Part shown: positions 6,936-14,455 of the stretch, one piece after another
Numbering within the stretch: the first letter of the stretch is position 1
Layout of the letters: every line of letters begins with the position of its first letter
Assembly (NCBI RefSeq): GCF_900156695.1
Contig: NZ_FTOM01000011.1
Span: 1 to 59,395 of the forward strand
Direction: 5' to 3'
DNA length: 59,395 nt
From: Phaeovulum vinaykumarii
GTDB lineage: Bacteria; Pseudomonadota; Alphaproteobacteria; Rhodobacterales; Rhodobacteraceae
Position numbers and translations under genes: made by a program
Notes under the pieces: model-generated
The model's input: the letters and a program-made list of their open reading frames with translations, nothing else
The model's database searches: none
Told to the model about the DNA's origin: nothing

Positions 6936-8904
6936 GGGGAAGATCGCGGCCGGAATCCTGAGCCTCACGCTGGTCGGCCTCGCCATCGGCTATGTCGTGG
7001 CCACGGGCTACCTGACCATCCGCTATGGGCTGCCGACGAGGACCTTCGACATCTCCTTGCTCGCGCGGGAATATCGCGCGCTCGGGCGCGCTGCCCCGCG
7101 CGACTTCCTCTGGGTGAACCTGATCCTCGCAGGCTTTGGTATCGCTGCGCTCATGCTGAGTGTCACGCTTCTTGGCGATGCCCTCACCCGATTTGGCACG
7201 ACGCATTGGCAGAGCCGGAGCGAAATGAAGCGCAACGGCTTCTTCGCCAAGCCGGGCGGCGGGTTTCTTCTGGGCAAGCTCGGCCCGCCGAAATCGAAGC
7301 GCCCCTTCCTTGTCTCGAAGACCTTTCCGCATGCGCTGATCGTGGCGCCGACGGGCCGGGGCAAGGGCGTGGGTTTCGTGATCCCGAACTTGCTCACCTA
7401 CAAGGGCTCAGCCGTGGTGCTCGACGTGAAGGGCGAGAACTTCCGCGAAACCGCGCGGTTTCGCGCCAGCATGGGCGACAAGGTGTTTCGGTTTGCGCCG
7501 ACCGATTGGGATCGACCGACGCATCGCTATAACCCCCTTGCGCGCATTGCGGCCATGAGCAATCCCGACCGCCAACAGATGGAACTTAAGCTCACCGCCA
7601 AGCTGTTCTTGCAAACCGACAACGAAAAACTGAGCGGGCTTCTGGCCGGGGGGATCGATCTCTTCGTGGCGGCCGGGCTTCTGGCCTTCGAGCGCGGCGT
7701 GCCGACCATCGGTGAAATCTACCGCATTACCGCATCGGGCGGCGACAAGCAGAAGGAATATCTGAAACGCGCGCAAGAGGTGAAGAACCCGTCGGCCAAG
7801 CTGATCTTTGAGCGCATGGCCTCGACCAACAACGATACTCTGACTTCCTACCTTTCGCTTCTGATGACCTCGGGTCTCGACACCTGGGATAACCGCGCGA
7901 TCGATGCGGCCACGGCGACTTCGGACTTCTCCTTTCGGGATATCCGGCGGCGGCCCCATGCGATCTATCTCGTGGTCGAATCCGAGATGATCCGCCCCCT
8001 CGCCCCTTTGATCCGCCTTTTCTTCTCTGACCTCATCGCCTCTTTGCAGGCGCGGGAGCCCGGCGAAGACGAGCCTTGGCCGGTGATGATCCTGCTCGAC
8101 GAGTTCGACCGGCTCGGGAAAATGCCGATCGTCGCCGAGAGCATCAAGACGTTGCGCTCCTTTGGCGGCAACCTGGCCATCGTCACCCAGACCATCCCGG
8201 CGCTGGACGAAATCTATGGTGAAAACACCCGTCGATCGCTTCAGGGCGGTGCAGGCGTGAAGCTCTACCTTACCCCGTCCGAGCAAAAGACCATCGAGGA
8301 GTTGAGCCAGGCCGTCGGCAAGACCACGAAGCGCGTGGTGACCCGCTCCCGCGCGGTCGGGCGCAATCCGTTCGAGGGGCGCAGCGTTTCCGAGCGGACC
8401 GAGGATACGCCGCTTCTGACCGAAGATCAGGCGCGACGCATGGATCTGGACGAGGTGATCCTCGTGATCGACGCGCAAATGCCGATCCGAGCGCGGCGGA
8501 TCAAGTATTTCGAGGACCCGGCGCTGAAAGCACTTCATGCGACTCAGGCGGGAAGCTTCCCCTACCCCGATGAAGAGGGCTTGCGACGGGATCGGCAAAT
8601 GTCCGAGACGCGGGAGACGGTGGAGAAGCTCAAGCAAGAGCTGCTGGAGGTTCGTGCGGCCACCGGGGCCCAGGGGTCACCTGCCGTTTCCAAAGCGGCA
8701 GAGGGACCAGGTGTCGAAACTCAAGAGCCTCTTCCCAAGCTCTCTGGCCGAGCGCGCGGCCGCGCAGCGCGCGCAGCGGCGGGCGGGGGGGGCTCCGGCC
8801 AGCTGTCGTTCGATCTCGCAGGATTGGGGCTAAAAGAGTCAGACAAGGCAGAGCTTGCGGCCGCAGTTCAGACGACGCGGGCGATCGTCGCGGAGTATGC
8901 GTGA
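6928..8904 (+). CDS. virD4: VirD4/TraG type IV coupling protein
   Basis: A 658-residue inner-membrane ATPase that links the relaxosome to the T4SS. Two N-terminal membrane segments (about residues 7-30 and 62-84) precede the cytoplasmic domain. Walker A is APTGRGKG at about residues 140-147, Walker B is MILLDEFD near residue 386, and the TrwB/TraG signature (LRSFGGNLAIVTQ) follows. The last approximately 90 residues are low-complexity with a Gly/Ala/Arg-rich stretch. It is the third gene of mobC-virD2-virD4; the T4SS itself lies 8 kb away on the other strand. Confidence 0.92.
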   Translation: MDKGKIAAGILSLTLVGLAIGYVVATGYLTIRYGLPTRTFDISLLAREYRALGRAAPRDFLWVNLILAGFGIAALMLSVTLLGDALTRFGTTHWQSRSEMKRNGFFAKPGGGFLLGKLGPPKSKRPFLVSKTFPHALIVAPTGRGKGVGFVIPNLLTYKGSAVVLDVKGENFRETARFRASMGDKVFRFAPTDWDRPTHRYNPLARIAAMSNPDRQQMELKLTAKLFLQTDNEKLSGLLAGGIDLFVAAGLLAFERGVPTIGEIYRITASGGDKQKEYLKRAQEVKNPSAKLIFERMASTNNDTLTSYLSLLMTSGLDTWDNRAIDAATATSDFSFRDIRRRPHAIYLVVESEMIRPLAPLIRLFFSDLIASLQAREPGEDEPWPVMILLDEFDRLGKMPIVAESIKTLRSFGGNLAIVTQTIPALDEIYGENTRRSLQGGAGVKLYLTPSEQKTIEELSQAVGKTTKRVVTRSRAVGRNPFEGRSVSERTEDTPLLTEDQARRMDLDEVILVIDAQMPIRARRIKYFEDPALKALHATQAGSFPYPDEEGLRRDRQMSETRETVEKLKQELLEVRAATGAQGSPAVSKAAEGPGVETQEPLPKLSGRARGRAARAAAGGGGSGQLSFDLAGLGLKESDKAELAAAVQTTRAIVAEYA

Positions 8905-8942
8905 TGCGCAGAAGTTGCATGCAGGCGTCGACATCAAGGCCC

Positions 8943-8963
8943 CGATGGCATATATTGCCATCG
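8943..8963. promoter_or_regulatory. Palindromic operator-like site upstream of parD
   Basis: Arms CGATGGCA (8943-8950) and TGCCATCG (8956-8963) flank a TATAT centre, which may double as the -10 region. The site ends 18 bp before the parD start codon. ParD antitoxins usually repress their own promoter through such palindromes, so this is the probable autoregulatory operator. Confidence 0.65.
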
Positions 8964-8981
8964 CCTCGAATGGAGACACCT

Positions 8982-9239
8982 ATGGCCACCCGAAACGTCG
9001 TTCTGACGGACGCGCAATCCGACCTCGTGGACCGGCTCATCGCCTCGGGTCGCTTTCAGAACGCTTCCGAGGCCCTGCGAGCTGGGCTGCGTCTGCTCGA
9101 GCGCGAGGAGGCGGAGCTGGGCGACCTGCGCAACCGCTTGGTCGCCGGGCTCGATCAGGCCCGGCGCGGCGATCTCGCCGAGGGCAGCGGCGAAGAGGCG
9201 ATCCGCCGCGCCTTTGCCGCTGCGCGCGCGAGCCTCTGA
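8982..9239 (+). CDS. parD: ParD-family antitoxin
   Basis: An 85-residue protein with the ribbon-helix-helix N-terminus typical of ParD (NVVLTDAQSDLVDRLIASG, then FQNASEALRAGLRLLE) and an acidic, helical C-terminus that would wrap the toxin. The ATG at 8982 has GGAG about 6 nt upstream. It precedes parE by 4 bp. The pair should kill plasmid-free daughters by poisoning DNA gyrase when ParD is degraded. Confidence 0.9.
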   Translation: MATRNVVLTDAQSDLVDRLIASGRFQNASEALRAGLRLLEREEAELGDLRNRLVAGLDQARRGDLAEGSGEEAIRRAFAAARASL

Positions 9240-9243
9240 TCCG

Positions 9244-9594
9244 ATGCCAACGCCTAAACCTTGGCGGCTGACGCGCGCGGCAGAAGCATCACTGATCGAA
9301 ATCGCCCATTGGACCCTCGAAACCTTCGGGCCCAGGCAGGCCGCCGCCTATGAAGATGACCTGATCGCCACGTGCCGCGACATAGCCGCAGGAACAGTTG
9401 CGTCGCAGGATTGTCGCCGGCTTGTTGACGCAGACATGCCCGAGGATCTGCGTTTTGCGCGAGTGGGTCAGCATTTCGTGGTGTTCATCGAGGATGCGGC
9501 GCAGGTGATCATCATCGACATCTTGCACAACCGTACCGATCTGCCGCGACGGCTCGCGAATCTAGGCGCGCTACGCGGCCCGCGGGACCACTGA
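9244..9594 (+). CDS. parE: ParE-family toxin
   Basis: A 116-residue RelE/ParE-superfamily protein: N-terminal strand (WRLTRAAEASLIEIAHWT), helix with the FGPRQAAAYEDDL signature, and a C-terminal HFVVFIEDAAQVIIIDILHNRTD strand-helix. ParE proteins inhibit gyrase. The gene begins 4 bp after parD; MPTPKP is the only sensible start. It is about 15 residues longer than the average ParE but otherwise complete. Confidence 0.88.
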   Translation: MPTPKPWRLTRAAEASLIEIAHWTLETFGPRQAAAYEDDLIATCRDIAAGTVASQDCRRLVDADMPEDLRFARVGQHFVVFIEDAAQVIIIDILHNRTDLPRRLANLGALRGPRDH

Positions 9595-9962
9595 CGCCGG
9601 TCGACCGGAGAGCGTACCGAACGCATTTCGAAGACGACGACTTGATCGACGAGGTCTGCCCTTACCGGCCGTTCTATCCTGCCCGCTGCAGCGGAGCTAA
9701 AACCCGGAACCTGAGTGGCGGAGTGGTAGGCACGATGTCTGTAAATGTCCCCTTAAGTCTGCGTGCGCAGCAGAATCCTTGACTCTCTGCGCTCAATCAT
9801 TATGTTTGCGGTGTGCCATAAAGAGCATCTTGGGCCGGGTTATCTTGGATATTGCTCCGCCCACTTGGATGATGGTTCTGCCAAGAGGATCATTTGCAGG
9901 ACACGTAAGGGTGGCGTCCGACCCCATGAGCTAAGGACGCGCTGCTACTGCGAGCACATAGA
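9595..9962. other. Intergenic stretch without a supported gene
   Basis: The 368 bp between parE and the convergent 9963-10388 gene show no open frame with a binding site and no recognisable protein fragment. Around 9711-9760 there is a tRNA-like string (GTGGCGGAGTGGTAGGC) that does not fold into a full cloverleaf; see the rejected list. Confidence 0.5.
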
Positions 9963-10388
9963 TCAACGCACGGTTCCCACACGGGTGCCGTGCGTTTTTG
10001 TTCCAGAGTAGGCCGTGATCACCGACCAATGCGCATCCTCGCCACGTGGCGTACGGTGCTCGACAATCGCGGTCCCGGTCCGCGAGCGGACAGCCATCGC
10101 CCTGAGAGTCCTCCAATTGTGATCCCCGAAAAACACGGGGGTGCCCTCTCGGACAATCGTCGCGACATACCCAGCCACGGACCCAAAATCAGGAAAGCCG
10201 GCCGAGACCATCTCGCGCTGGTGCTCAGCCCAGATGTGTTCGGCGCCAAAGCCACGATTGGGGCCAGTGTGCCGTCCATGAAAGAGACGGATCTCGCCGG
10301 CCGGCAGGATAATGCCTGGCGCGCGCATCTCAAGCAGCCGCCCGAATGCGTGGGCACCCGAAGGATGCAGGATCGGGGTCATCGACAT
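9963..10388 (-). CDS. Small protein resembling phage-type barnase/EndoU-like nuclease domains (tentative)
   Basis: A 141-residue protein without signal peptide. The middle has GFGAEHIWAEHQREM, followed by GSVAGYVATIVREGTPVFFG and, near the end, HWSVITAYSG. The order of a conserved His in a helix, a helix ending in a glycine, then two or three strands with a C-terminal Ser/Thr-Tyr is what I associate with the PBECR/ColE5-RelE-like nuclease folds of phages and polymorphic toxins; this is pattern recognition, not a proven match. The ATG at 10388 has GAG a few nt upstream and lies 5 bp after the winged-helix gene, so the two form an operon. Confidence 0.6.
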   Translation of the reverse strand: MSMTPILHPSGAHAFGRLLEMRAPGIILPAGEIRLFHGRHTGPNRGFGAEHIWAEHQREMVSAGFPDFGSVAGYVATIVREGTPVFFGDHNWRTLRAMAVRSRTGTAIVEHRTPRGEDAHWSVITAYSGTKTHGTRVGTVR

Positions 10389-10393
10389 CAATC

Positions 10394-10927
10394 TCAGTCC
10401 TCGGTCTTTGCAGTTGTCGCACGCTGCTTGGCGGCCGCTGCCCGCGCATTTGCCCGTGCATTCGGGCGCTCTGTTTTCTGACGCGCGGCCTCACGTTCAG
10501 CCCGCTCATCGTCAAAATCCGGGGCGAGCTTCTTCAGTTTCCGAACCAGCCCATCGAGATGATAGATGTTGGATCCGAAATCCCCTGCCGCTGTCGTTTG
10601 CTGCTCGCGCCTCAGAAAACCCTGTGCTTCCAAGTCGCGAATATGCTTTTGCAAGGTCGTCTCAGACATATCCAGACGTTCTAGAAGCTTCCGTTTTGAC
10701 GGGAAGGGTGGCTTCGCTGGGTCCATCCAATAGCTCAACAACTGAACCAGAATATTGAACTGGGCCGTGTTCAACCCAAGACGCTTCTGGCCCCGAACGA
10801 GAATGTTCGGAACACCGGTAAAACCATGACTCATCACGGCGGGGCCGAAGATCCTTTCGGTCGAGGACTTCTGACGCTTTGCCGGGGGGGCTTCAGCCTT
10901 ATGATGCGATGTCTTCCTCTGGGGCAT
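10394..10927 (-). CDS. Winged-helix DNA-binding protein
   Basis: A 177-residue basic protein. The first approximately 30 residues are Lys/Ala-rich. Residues 45-125 form a winged helix like that of replication initiators and MarR/DnaD-type regulators (LNTAQFNILVQLLSYW, then SKRKLLERLDMSETTLQKHI, then a wing around AQGFLRREQQ). The C-terminus is a charged Ala/Arg-rich tail. AAAGGAGG stands 8 nt before the ATG. It is the first gene of a two-gene unit with the nuclease-like protein. It could be an antitoxin/autoregulator of that protein or a plasmid-borne regulator of other genes. Confidence 0.7.
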   Translation of the reverse strand: MPQRKTSHHKAEAPPAKRQKSSTERIFGPAVMSHGFTGVPNILVRGQKRLGLNTAQFNILVQLLSYWMDPAKPPFPSKRKLLERLDMSETTLQKHIRDLEAQGFLRREQQTTAAGDFGSNIYHLDGLVRKLKKLAPDFDDERAEREAARQKTERPNARANARAAAAKQRATTAKTED

Positions 10928-11028
10928 TGCTCGCGCCTCCTTTCGGCATTGGATCTACGAGCCACTTTTCCCGAGAACAAGGCGTCCCACGAGATTGGCG
11001 GTGTGCAGTTTCTATGCCCACCAACATT

Positions 11029-11071
11029 CCGCTATCCCGATGGCTGGCGTATCCCGATATCTGGGTAGCGG
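11029..11071. promoter_or_regulatory. Inverted and direct repeats upstream of the winged-helix gene
   Basis: CCGCTATCCC (11029-11038) pairs with GGGTAGCGG (11063-11071) apart from one bulged base. Inside it, TATCCCGAT is directly repeated at 11033-11041 and 11050-11058, 17 bp apart. The element sits about 100 bp upstream of the 10927 start and could be its operator. The rest of 10928-11425 shows no gene. Confidence 0.45.
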
Positions 11072-11425
11072 TACTTAGCTGTTCAGGTTCTTGGGTAAGG
11101 TGGATCGAAATCTACACCTACCCGTGGGGGCAATTATTTGCCATCGCGAAATACGCTTGGATCCAAAAATTATGCTGGTTCCACCACTTGAATAGTGTTT
11201 CTTCTTGGCAAATGCCACACTGAGTGGGCCACCGAGCGCCAGCCAAACCCGCAACCTCACAAAAGATGATGTTGCAATAGCTGCGCCTCATCATTAACTT
11301 CGTTCAGCAAGGGTGAATCCCGTAGCTGTCGCCGGCTGAAACCTTCGTCTCCTGATACTGCACTTGAACTCGATCTCTCACTCGATGGTCGTGTCTAACC
11401 GGCGATCACGGCCTTGGAGATGAGC

Positions 11426-12208
11426 ATGATCGACGCCACCATTCCGTTTCACCTGTCCGCAGCCGACTTGCCTAACTTGAAAAAGGCCGAGGCGCTGCAT
11501 ATGCCGGGTATTGCCCCCAGCCTCCGCCCAGAACTAATTGCACGGGCCCTTGGCTTTCACACCGCCACTGGCTTCAGGCAGACGCTCCAAGCGGATCCTG
11601 ATCGTGAGCATGAAATCAAGCTCTCTTTCCAGACGGCAGCAGACTTTGCCCGCTCTCGCGAACTCGTCGTGTTGGCTCGGAACATCTACGATATCCTCGC
11701 GACGACCGTGATGGTGAAGGAAGCCTCACGCGATCCGGAAATCAACGACATGGGGTACGGCAACAGATATCTCTGGCCGGAAAACCGCCACATCAGCGAC
11801 GAGCTGGCTGGTGTGTCTGTCCACATGCAGGGCAATGTCCGGTCAGCAATCTGGCGCAAGCGGATCAGCGAATCTCGTGCCAAGGTAATGGAAATTGCGA
11901 AACGCGACAGCCTCCTTCACGCACTCGCCTACGCGTCCCGCCTCGAGAAGATCAAGACGACGCAAGAAAAAGGTACCTATTTCTTGAAACATCGAGCCGA
12001 AGAAACTCCCTTCCGGCTCTTCGGAGGCGTAGTGATTGGGCACAATTACGTATCGAACACGGATATGATCATCGCCATGCTGCATCTTGGCTTCCAGATG
12101 AATGGCCGGCACCGGATGGTCGAAAGGCTCAACCCACGGTTCAATTACTCAATGAAATCGGTCGTCGCGATGAAGCCATACTCCGTCCGCGACAAAGACG
12201 CCGCCTAA
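11426..12208 (+). CDS. Hypothetical protein (260 aa)
   Basis: A 260-residue soluble protein without signal peptide. The N-terminus (residues 1-60) looks like a small helical module (LPNLKKAEALHMPGIAPSL, ELIARALGF) of the kind found in front of diverse plasmid-borne proteins. The remainder is mixed helix and strand with no motif I recognise. The ATG at 11426 has GGAG 6 nt upstream; an ATG two codons earlier is possible. It stands alone between 498 bp of non-coding DNA and a convergent small gene. No function is proposed. Confidence 0.65.
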   Translation: MIDATIPFHLSAADLPNLKKAEALHMPGIAPSLRPELIARALGFHTATGFRQTLQADPDREHEIKLSFQTAADFARSRELVVLARNIYDILATTVMVKEASRDPEINDMGYGNRYLWPENRHISDELAGVSVHMQGNVRSAIWRKRISESRAKVMEIAKRDSLLHALAYASRLEKIKTTQEKGTYFLKHRAEETPFRLFGGVVIGHNYVSNTDMIIAMLHLGFQMNGRHRMVERLNPRFNYSMKSVVAMKPYSVRDKDAA

Positions 12209-12349
12209 TTCATCTCTACCCCCGAGCCGGGAGGGAATCACTGCTCTGGTTCGCGCCTGCAATGGTCGTTGGTGAGCGCTTCGCGCTCACCAATCAAACT
12301 TTGGACATCGGCCATGTCGGCAGCCGCGCTCTGCCTGGCGGGCCAGAGG

Positions 12350-12598
12350 TCAGCGCTTCTTGTTCGATTGGGACAGAACCGAACCAGCGAGTGCTTTCGT
12401 CTTGTCGGAGTAGCGATTGCTACGAAGAACCTTGGAAGCCAGATCCTCCATTTCGGCACCCGTTTGACGATCGGTGCGGGACTGTGACAGCACCGAGCCG
12501 GCAAGCTTTCGGGCAACTTGGGACGAACCTGGTTTGAACAGTGTGTCGGCTGCCAAAGAGGCAACCTGACTCGAAGTGCCTTTACGATTAATCGCCAT
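12350..12598 (-). CDS. Conserved small protein with two internal repeats (82 aa)
   Basis: An 82-residue basic protein starting MAINRKGTSSQVASLAADTL. It contains two similar halves: LAADTLFKPGSSQVARKLAG followed by SVLSQS, and LASKVLRSNRYSDKTKALAG followed by SVLSQS, each ending with the same eight residues AGSVLSQS. The start has a GGGGGA site. I recall similar short uncharacterised proteins from other Proteobacteria, which fits a mobile accessory gene, but no function is known to me. It has no signal or membrane segment. Confidence 0.75.
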   Translation of the reverse strand: MAINRKGTSSQVASLAADTLFKPGSSQVARKLAGSVLSQSRTDRQTGAEMEDLASKVLRSNRYSDKTKALAGSVLSQSNKKR

Positions 12599-12740
12599 GA
12601 GGTTCCCCCTATGTGGTGCGCGATTTTCCTAAACATACCAAATCTGGTGTTGATTTCCTACGTCTGCAAGTCTGCCGTACAAAATTTTGCTGATTTGATT
12701 GGGCGCAGCTACCCGACTCCGCATCGCCGACAGTTCGTTT

Positions 12741-12789
12741 TCCGCCCCTTGCGAGGATGATGGCGCTATCTGCGCACTCGGCCCTTTGC
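12741..12789. repeat. Dispersed GC-rich intergenic element, member 1
   Basis: Contains CCGCCCCTTGCGAGGATGAT followed by a GCGCACTCGGCCC block. Similar strings occur at 14353-14402 and, less closely, 46395-46441. All three are intergenic. The function is unknown; they may be remnants of the same short interspersed sequence. The remaining bases of 12599-13055 contain no supported gene. Confidence 0.35.
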
Positions 12790-13055
12790 TGCCGGTCGCA
12801 TTTTTGAGTGCCGCGCTCCGAACCGGCCATTCGAGCGCACCGCGGCAGGAAGTACGGTCGGCCCTGAACAGACGCACGTGCGGGGCGTAGCGCAAAGCTG
12901 CGCGCAATATGACTTCTGGCGCGGACCAGTCGTTTGCCGCGCTCCACGACCGGATATTTAAGCTGCGCGTGGGGTTAATGATTGAACGCTTTGGGCCACA
13001 CTTTCGCCCAGATCATCGAAAAGGCTCGCATAAGAGGATATGTGAGAGTTTTTCA

Positions 13056-14147
13056 ATGCGTAGCGCAAAGTATATTTCCCTCCTCACCGCGTCGGTCTCG
13101 GTGGTCACCGGGCTTGCGCTGTTCGGGGTCGCATGGGCGGGGGGGCGTGCCGCTATCATCCACGTCCTGCACGACGAGCCATCCGGGGCTTTGATCGTAG
13201 GCACGATGGCGCTTGTGGCTTTTCTGACCTGTCTGTTGTTTTTGATGCCGAGCATGTTGCGCCAGTTCGTCGAGCTTGGCGCAAGGCCCGATCTGCGCGG
13301 CCCGATCAGTTTCGGCGCAAGCTTGGTGCTGCTCACCCTTCTGTTCGGCAATGCCGTCGTGCTGATGAGACCGGAAGCTCTGCTGTTCGGCGTCCTGCCG
13401 CGCGGGGCGCTTTTCCCGATGACGCTGATCTTCGCCATACTCTTCTGCCTCGTCTTCATCTATCCTGGCCTCGCCTACCCCAAGGGCGTCCAGGTGCCGC
13501 CGCCCCGTCCCAAGCCGCAGATCGTCCACGGGCCACCTCAGCTGCCCCCGGTCCTGCGCGGCGTGTTCCGGGCCCTGCTTATCGCATACCTACTGCTCTT
13601 CCTGTTCTCCCCCTATGCGTTCCTGTTTGGCCGTGTCATTCCCGACCCCACGATTGTTGAAGCCAATCGCGAATATCTCCTTTTGACCGCTTTTCTGGCG
13701 TCGCTGCCGTTCGGTTTGCATATCGCGACACGGCCGATAACGCAGGGCCGGACGCTGATCGACCATCTCCGGGCGAAAGGACCATTTCTGCTTTCTGTTA
13801 TAGCGATGAACGGGCTTGTTTGCCTGGTCTTTCCGGAACGCGGCTTGCCGATCCTTGCCAATGCCTTTGGCGATGCGAAACCCGAGGCGCGGTCTTATCG
13901 GGTGATTTCCGCGAGGCCGATGTCGGGCCTCAAGTTCTGCGGGGCGCAGGTGGTGATTGAGCTCGACCCCGAGACCGGGCGCCGCTTCGACCTGTGCCAT
14001 ATGCCGGTTAACATCGCCGAGCGGGCAAAGCCCGGCGATACGCTCTATTTTTTCGGTAAATCGGCGGGCTTTGGCTTGACGCCCGAGAGGGTCATGTTGC
14101 GGTCGGTTCAGGGCGATACGGCGCCCGACGTAGTGCCCGAGACTTAA
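13056..14147 (+). CDS. Polytopic membrane protein of unknown function (363 aa)
   Basis: A 363-residue inner-membrane protein with eight to nine hydrophobic segments, for example TASVSVVTGLALFGVAWAGG near the N-terminus, IVGTMALVAFLTCLLFL, and LLIAYLLLFLFSPYAFLFG in the middle. The C-terminal 90 residues are soluble and contain two cysteines (KFCGAQVVIELDPETGRR and FDLCHMP), possibly a periplasmic disulphide domain. A GAGAG string precedes the ATG at 13056; upstream in-frame starts have none. I do not recognise the family. It stands alone, flanked by intergenic repeats. Confidence 0.7.
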   Translation: MRSAKYISLLTASVSVVTGLALFGVAWAGGRAAIIHVLHDEPSGALIVGTMALVAFLTCLLFLMPSMLRQFVELGARPDLRGPISFGASLVLLTLLFGNAVVLMRPEALLFGVLPRGALFPMTLIFAILFCLVFIYPGLAYPKGVQVPPPRPKPQIVHGPPQLPPVLRGVFRALLIAYLLLFLFSPYAFLFGRVIPDPTIVEANREYLLLTAFLASLPFGLHIATRPITQGRTLIDHLRAKGPFLLSVIAMNGLVCLVFPERGLPILANAFGDAKPEARSYRVISARPMSGLKFCGAQVVIELDPETGRRFDLCHMPVNIAERAKPGDTLYFFGKSAGFGLTPERVMLRSVQGDTAPDVVPET

Positions 14148-14352
14148 ACTTGGCTGAAGCGACAATGCTGGCATGCGCGTACAATGGGCAGTGTGGATTC
14201 GAGATGGCCCGCGAACACTTGGCGAGGTAGGAACATGCTGATCAGAAGCGATGTCCGCTTCCTGCGCATCTCGCCCCTCCCCCGGGGCGCGACGCGAATG
14301 GCGGCTAACGTTGATTGCTGCGCCTGCCATGCCGCGATCTCAAGGGCGGCTT

Positions 14353-14402
14353 CCCGCCCCCTTGCGAAGGCGACGACCTGATCCGCGCGCTCGGCCCTTG
14401 GC
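14353..14402. repeat. Dispersed GC-rich intergenic element, member 2
   Basis: CCGCCCCCTTGCGAAGGCGA followed by a GCGCGCTCGGCCCTTGGC block; about 70 per cent of positions agree with 12741-12789 by eye. The whole 14148-14455 gap otherwise shows no gene. Confidence 0.35.
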
Positions 14403-14455
14403 GGACTTTGCGGCAGAGAACTCGATGCTGCGGCGCGGCAGATCCCAGCGAATGT

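Noticed and set aside
4554-6986. 810-codon open frame on the minus strand opposite the relaxase
   Set aside because: High-GC DNA gives long antisense frames. The plus strand has a clear relaxase motif, correct overlaps with mobC and virD4, and the minus frame shows no family features or binding site.
9711-9790. tRNA-like string with GTGGCGGAGTGGTAGGC and a TGTAAAT loop
   Set aside because: Resembles the D-arm and a Tyr-type anticodon loop, but the anticodon and acceptor stems do not pair and no T-arm GTTCRA box is present. At most a degraded tRNA or an attachment-site relic.
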